NCBI GenBank assembly: GCA_021808195.1
Contig: JAKBCE010000027.1
Coordinates: 1-56,779, forward strand
Reading direction: 5' to 3'
Source of the DNA: Pseudomonadota bacterium
Lineage (GTDB): Bacteria > Pseudomonadota > Gammaproteobacteria > Steroidobacterales > Steroidobacteraceae
DNA: 56,779 nucleotides
Made by a program: the position numbers and the translations under genes. Below the pieces are notes generated by a model, which searched no databases, was not told where the DNA came from, and saw only the letters and a list, made by a program, of their open reading frames with translations. Within the stretch, counting starts at the first letter, position 1. Each line of letters opens with the position of its first letter. Shown here in pieces: positions 53,823 to 56,779 of this stretch.

Positions 53823-55391
53823 TTGCAAACGCAACCTACCTCCGCCTCCCGGTCGCGCCGTCCGAGCGGGCGTGATGCCAAGCGGGCCGCTCGCACCGCG
53901 CGCTCGCATACCTCTGTCCCGTTCATCACCCGCAACATTCCCCTCTATGAGGTGCTGAATACCGACGGGCTTGAATTGCTCGAGCACAATGCCGATACGA
54001 TCCTCGAGGAGATCGGCGTCGACTTCCGTGACGACCCGGAAACGCTCGACATCCTGCGCAAGGGTGGGGCCGATGTGCAGGGGGAGCGGGTGCGCTTTCC
54101 GCGCGGCATGTGCCGCACCATCGTCACCCGCTCCGCGCCGCGGGAGTTCACCCAGCACGCGCGCAATCCCGAGCGCAGCGTAGTGATCGGCGGGGCGCGC
54201 ACGGTGTTTGCGCCGGCATATGGCTCGCCGTTTGTCCGTAACCTTGACGAGGGCCGCCGTTACGCACGGCTCGAGGATTTCCGCAACTTCGTCAAGTTGA
54301 CGTACATGTCGAATGCGCTGCATCACTCCGGCGGCACGATCTGCGAGCCAGTCGACTTGCCGGTCAACAAGCGGCACTTCGATATGGTCTACAGCCACAT
54401 GCGCTGGAGCGACAAGCCGTACATGGGCTCGGTCACGGCCGCCGAACGGGCTGCTGACACGGTGGAGATGACCAAGATCCTCTTCGGGGAGCGGTATCTT
54501 GACCCCGACACGGGCAAGCCGCGTACCTGCGTGATCAGCCTGATCAACGCCAATTCGCCCATGACTTGGGATGCGACCATGCTCGGGGCCTTGAAGACGT
54601 ATGCGCGGGCCAACCAAGCGACCATTCTCACCCCGTTCATCCTGGCCGGGGCGATGTCCCCGGTGACGGTGGCCGGCACCGTCGCGCAGACGCTCGCCGA
54701 GGCCCTCGCCGGCATGACCGTTGCGCAATTGGTCAACCCGGGCGCCCCGGTGGTGCTCGGCAGCTTCGCCTCATCGCTCTCGATGCAGTCGGGCGCTCCG
54801 ACCTTCGGTACGCCGGAGCCGGCCCTGGTGCTGTACGTCATGGCGCAGCTGGCGCGCCGGTTGGGTGTGCCGTTCAGATCCGGCGGCTCGCTGTGCGCTG
54901 CGAAGATCGCCGATGGCCAGGCGGCTTTCGAATCGGCGAATACGCTGCTGCCGACGTGCATGGCGGGCGTGAACTTCGTGCTGCACACCGCCGGATGGCT
55001 CGAAGGCGGGCTGACCATGGGCTACGAGAAGTTCGTGATGGATGCCGATCAGGCCGGCATGATGCACACGCTGCTCGCAGGCGTTGATCTCAGCGAGAAC
55101 GGCCAGGCGATGGAAGCACTGCGCGAAGTGGGTCCGGGCAAGCATTTCCTAGGCTGTGCCCACACCCAGGCCAATTTCGAGACCGCGTTCTACCGCTCGC
55201 CGCTCGCTGACAACAACAGTTTCGAGCAATGGGAAGCCGAGGGCGCGAAGGACATCACGCAGCGCGCAAACGCACTGTGGAAGAAGCAGCTGTCCGAGTA
55301 CGAGGCCCCGTCGATCGACCCGGCGACAGACGAGGCGCTGCTCGATTACATGCAGCGGCGCAAGGCTGCGTTCCCCGACTCGAACGTCTGA
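53823..55391 (+). CDS. MttB-superfamily methyltransferase without pyrrolysine (copy 2)
   Basis: 522 residues starting with TTG at 53823, preceded by GGGGAT six bases upstream. No early ATG exists. A basic Arg/Ala-rich N-terminus (about 30 residues) is followed by the MttB-family core: HNADTILEEIGVDF, GGARTVFAPAYGSPF, EPVDLPVNKRHFDM, INANSPMTWDATMLGALKTY, LAGAMSPVTVAGTVAQ, VNFVLHTAGWLEGGLTMGYE and EVGPGKHFLGCAHT. There is no internal amber codon, so no pyrrolysine. Such proteins transfer a methyl group from a quaternary amine to a corrinoid protein. It is divergent from soxB, precedes purU by 49 bases, and a corrinoid-protein gene lies just beyond. Glycine betaine to dimethylglycine is the most sensible reaction here, by inference. 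Confidence 0.86.
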   Translation: MQTQPTSASRSRRPSGRDAKRAARTARSHTSVPFITRNIPLYEVLNTDGLELLEHNADTILEEIGVDFRDDPETLDILRKGGADVQGERVRFPRGMCRTIVTRSAPREFTQHARNPERSVVIGGARTVFAPAYGSPFVRNLDEGRRYARLEDFRNFVKLTYMSNALHHSGGTICEPVDLPVNKRHFDMVYSHMRWSDKPYMGSVTAAERAADTVEMTKILFGERYLDPDTGKPRTCVISLINANSPMTWDATMLGALKTYARANQATILTPFILAGAMSPVTVAGTVAQTLAEALAGMTVAQLVNPGAPVVLGSFASSLSMQSGAPTFGTPEPALVLYVMAQLARRLGVPFRSGGSLCAAKIADGQAAFESANTLLPTCMAGVNFVLHTAGWLEGGLTMGYEKFVMDADQAGMMHTLLAGVDLSENGQAMEALREVGPGKHFLGCAHTQANFETAFYRSPLADNNSFEQWEAEGAKDITQRANALWKKQLSEYEAPSIDPATDEALLDYMQRRKAAFPDSNV

Positions 55392-55440
55392 GCATGTTCT
55401 GCATTACGCCCGTCCAACCTCTATGTGATGACAATCAGCC

Positions 55441-56382
55441 ATGACCACCACCATTGAAGAATCACGGCCCGCCGCCGCTCGCGCAGAGCACGGCCGCGCC
55501 TCTGAGTCCCACGCTGCGAAGCAGCCGGCGCTCTACACGCTCACCACGGCCTGTCCAGACACCACCGGCATCGTGGCGGCAATCGCCGGATTTCTTGCCG
55601 CGAACAATGCGACCATCACCGAGGCGCAGCATCACAACGATCCGCGCACACGCATGTCCTTCATGCGCACCGTATTTCGCGACGACGGGCATGGGATCGC
55701 CTCCCTCGAGGCGATCGATCGACTGTTTGCCGAGCAGGTCGGTAAGAAATTCCAGATGCACTGGCGCTTCCAGGCCGCAGCGCGTCATTGTCGGGTGGTG
55801 CTGGCGGTCTCACGCCAGGGGCACTGCCTGAACAGCATCCTGCATCGCTGGAGCACCGGCACACTGCCGATTGAGGTGGTGGCTGTGGTGTCCAATCACC
55901 AGGACATGCGTAGCCTTGCCGAGTGGCACGGCATTCCGTACCACTACCTGCCGATCATCGACGGCCGCAAGGCCGAGCAGGAGCAGCGCATGATCGAGCT
56001 GTACGAGAAAGTGGATGCCGAACTGCTCGTACTGGCCCGCTACATGCAGATTTTGAGCGGTGATGCGTGCCGCTACTTTGATGGCAAGGCCATCAATATC
56101 CACCACTCCTTCCTGCCGGGTTTCAAGGGCGCGAAGGCCTACCATCAGGCTTACGAGCGCGGGGTGAAGCTGATCGGCGCCACGGCGCACTACGTGACGA
56201 CTGATCTAGATGAAGGTCCGATCATTGAGCAGGAAGTTGCCCGTGTCGATCACACCCAGTCGCCCGAGGACCTCACGGTGATCGGAAGCGAACTCGAAAC
56301 GGTGGTGCTCAATCGCGCCATCAAGTGGCACGCGGAGCGACGGGTGTTCCGGAATGCCAAGACCACGGTCGTTCTGAAGTAG
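55441..56382 (+). CDS. purU: Formyltetrahydrofolate deformylase
   Basis: 313 residues with a ~28-residue extension before the ACT domain (LYTLTTACPDTTGIVAAIAGFL, about residues 31-105). The formyltransferase-like hydrolase domain has the catalytic set Asn219 and His221 (INIHHSFLPGF) and Asp257 (TTDLDEGPII). PurU splits 10-formyl-THF to formate and free THF, which prevents the folate pool from filling with C1 units during demethylation of betaine-type compounds. It is 49 bases downstream of MttB copy 2 and probably co-transcribed, which ties the methyltransferase to folate C1 flow. Confidence 0.95.
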   Translation: MTTTIEESRPAAARAEHGRASESHAAKQPALYTLTTACPDTTGIVAAIAGFLAANNATITEAQHHNDPRTRMSFMRTVFRDDGHGIASLEAIDRLFAEQVGKKFQMHWRFQAAARHCRVVLAVSRQGHCLNSILHRWSTGTLPIEVVAVVSNHQDMRSLAEWHGIPYHYLPIIDGRKAEQEQRMIELYEKVDAELLVLARYMQILSGDACRYFDGKAINIHHSFLPGFKGAKAYHQAYERGVKLIGATAHYVTTDLDEGPIIEQEVARVDHTQSPEDLTVIGSELETVVLNRAIKWHAERRVFRNAKTTVVLK

Positions 56383-56410
56383 CCGCAGAGCTTCGACCCA
56401 GCGAGCAAAG

Positions 56411-56447
56411 CGCAAAGGGCCGCGTGCCATGCACGCGGCCCTTTGCG
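56411..56447. terminator. Strong bidirectional terminator between purU and the corrinoid-protein gene
   Basis: CGCAAAGGGCCGCGTG and CACGCGGCCCTTTGCG form a perfect 16-bp stem with a tiny loop, followed by TTT on the plus strand. It lies 28 bases after the purU stop. Confidence 0.85.
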
Positions 56448-56529
56448 TTTCAATAGAACATTCGGCGTGACCCGTGCGTCCTCTGTCAGGGTGGGTGGAT
56501 CAAGAGGCCGCCCCCCTCGAAGCAACGAC

Positions 56530-56559
56530 ACCTCGAGCGCAGCGCTTCGCGCTCGAGGT
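56530..56559 (-). terminator. Hairpin after the corrinoid-protein gene
   Basis: ACCTCGAGCGC and GCGCTCGAGGT form an 11-bp stem with an eight-base loop, 38 bases past the stop of the minus-strand corrinoid-protein gene. The T-run is weak. Confidence 0.55.
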
Positions 56560-56597
56560 GAGTCGGCCACGGGCGGGCACAAAGCCCGCGGTGAGCG

Positions 56598-56779
56598 TCA
56601 GTGCGCCCGCGCGGCGCGGCGCTGGGCGATGAGGCTCTTGGCGGTCTCGACTGCTACGGCGGCGTCACGGCAGTACGCATCGGCGCCGACGGCTTTACCG
56701 AACTCCTCGTTCAGCGGTGCGCCACCGACCAGCACGATGAAATCCTTGCGGATGCCGAGCTCCTGCAGCTTGTCGATCA
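56598..56779 (-). CDS. Corrinoid (B12-binding) methyltransferase protein, C-terminal fragment
   Basis: The reading frame ends at 56598 and runs off the right edge. About 59 residues are visible. The segment FIVLVGGAPLNEEFGKAVGA followed by a DAAVAVETAK ending matches the C-terminus of MttC/MtgC-type corrinoid proteins, in which this part closes the B12-binding Rossmann domain. The cobalt-binding Asp-x-His-x-x-Gly motif would lie upstream, outside the window. The protein would carry the methyl group between an MttB-family enzyme and a THF methyltransferase. Its closeness to MttB copy 2 (1.2 kb) makes a functional pair likely. Confidence 0.85.
   Translation of the reverse strand, partial: IDKLQELGIRKDFIVLVGGAPLNEEFGKAVGADAYCRDAAVAVETAKSLIAQRRAARAH

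Noticed and set aside
37806..55391. Possible pyrrolysine-containing trimethylamine methyltransferases
   Set aside because: Both MttB-family frames run without an internal amber codon, so they are the pyrrolysine-free type and trimethylamine itself is an unlikely substrate.
1..56779. Mobile elements, CRISPR arrays, tRNA or rRNA genes
   Set aside because: No transposase, integrase, regularly spaced repeats or RNA gene was recognised. The region looks like stable catabolic DNA.

Overview
The window is 56.8 kb of GC-rich DNA with dense protein-coding genes and short intergenic gaps. It contains no rRNA, tRNA, CRISPR array or insertion sequence that I could recognise. The TonB-dependent receptor, the GbdR/GlxA-type AraC regulators, SoxBDAG and the TPR-sulfotransferase point to an aerobic Gram-negative Pseudomonadota. 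My guess is a gammaproteobacterium near Nevskiales/Steroidobacterales, but an alphaproteobacterium is not excluded, because the two MttB-family genes resemble those of rhizobia.

Layout. (1) 1-2395: the end of an FAD-dependent oxidoreductase gene and an overlapping MFS transporter. (2) 2563-6566: choline to glycine betaine, with a one-piece BetI-BetB fusion and the choline dehydrogenase BetA. (3) 6869-9343: glycerol kinase and glycerol facilitator. (4) 9841-17457, minus strand: a TonB-dependent receptor, a GlxA-type AraC regulator, a GbdR-like regulator coupled to an orphan choline ABC ATPase, and an alpha/beta hydrolase. (5) 17874-23260: a single-chain HyuA-like protein, GlpD and an MFS transporter. 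(6) 23284-28699: a probable beta-alanine module with LysR, MmsA, a MocR regulator and an omega-amino acid aminotransferase. (7) 28873-30858: a TPR-sulfotransferase. (8) 30948-45231: two dimethylglycine-dehydrogenase-like flavoproteins, an XRE-cupin regulator, a quinone oxidoreductase, a pyrrolysine-free MttB-family methyltransferase, two aldehyde dehydrogenases, a beta-hydroxyacid dehydrogenase and a LysR regulator. (9) 45512-56779: a third dimethylglycine-dehydrogenase-like protein, sarcosine oxidase soxBDAG, a second MttB-family methyltransferase followed by purU, and the 3' end of a corrinoid-protein gene.

How the genes fit together. BetA and BetB make glycine betaine. The dimethylglycine-dehydrogenase-like proteins and SoxBDAG can take dimethylglycine through sarcosine to glycine, loading C1 units on tetrahydrofolate. 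PurU can unload formyl-tetrahydrofolate as formate. The one missing step is betaine to dimethylglycine. Neither the Rieske monooxygenase GbcAB nor betaine-homocysteine methyltransferase is present. Two MttB-superfamily proteins without pyrrolysine and a corrinoid protein are. The most interesting hypothesis is therefore an aerobic, corrinoid-dependent betaine demethylation route wired directly into folate C1 metabolism. The glycerol genes beside the choline genes suggest use of both halves of glycerophosphocholine-type compounds.
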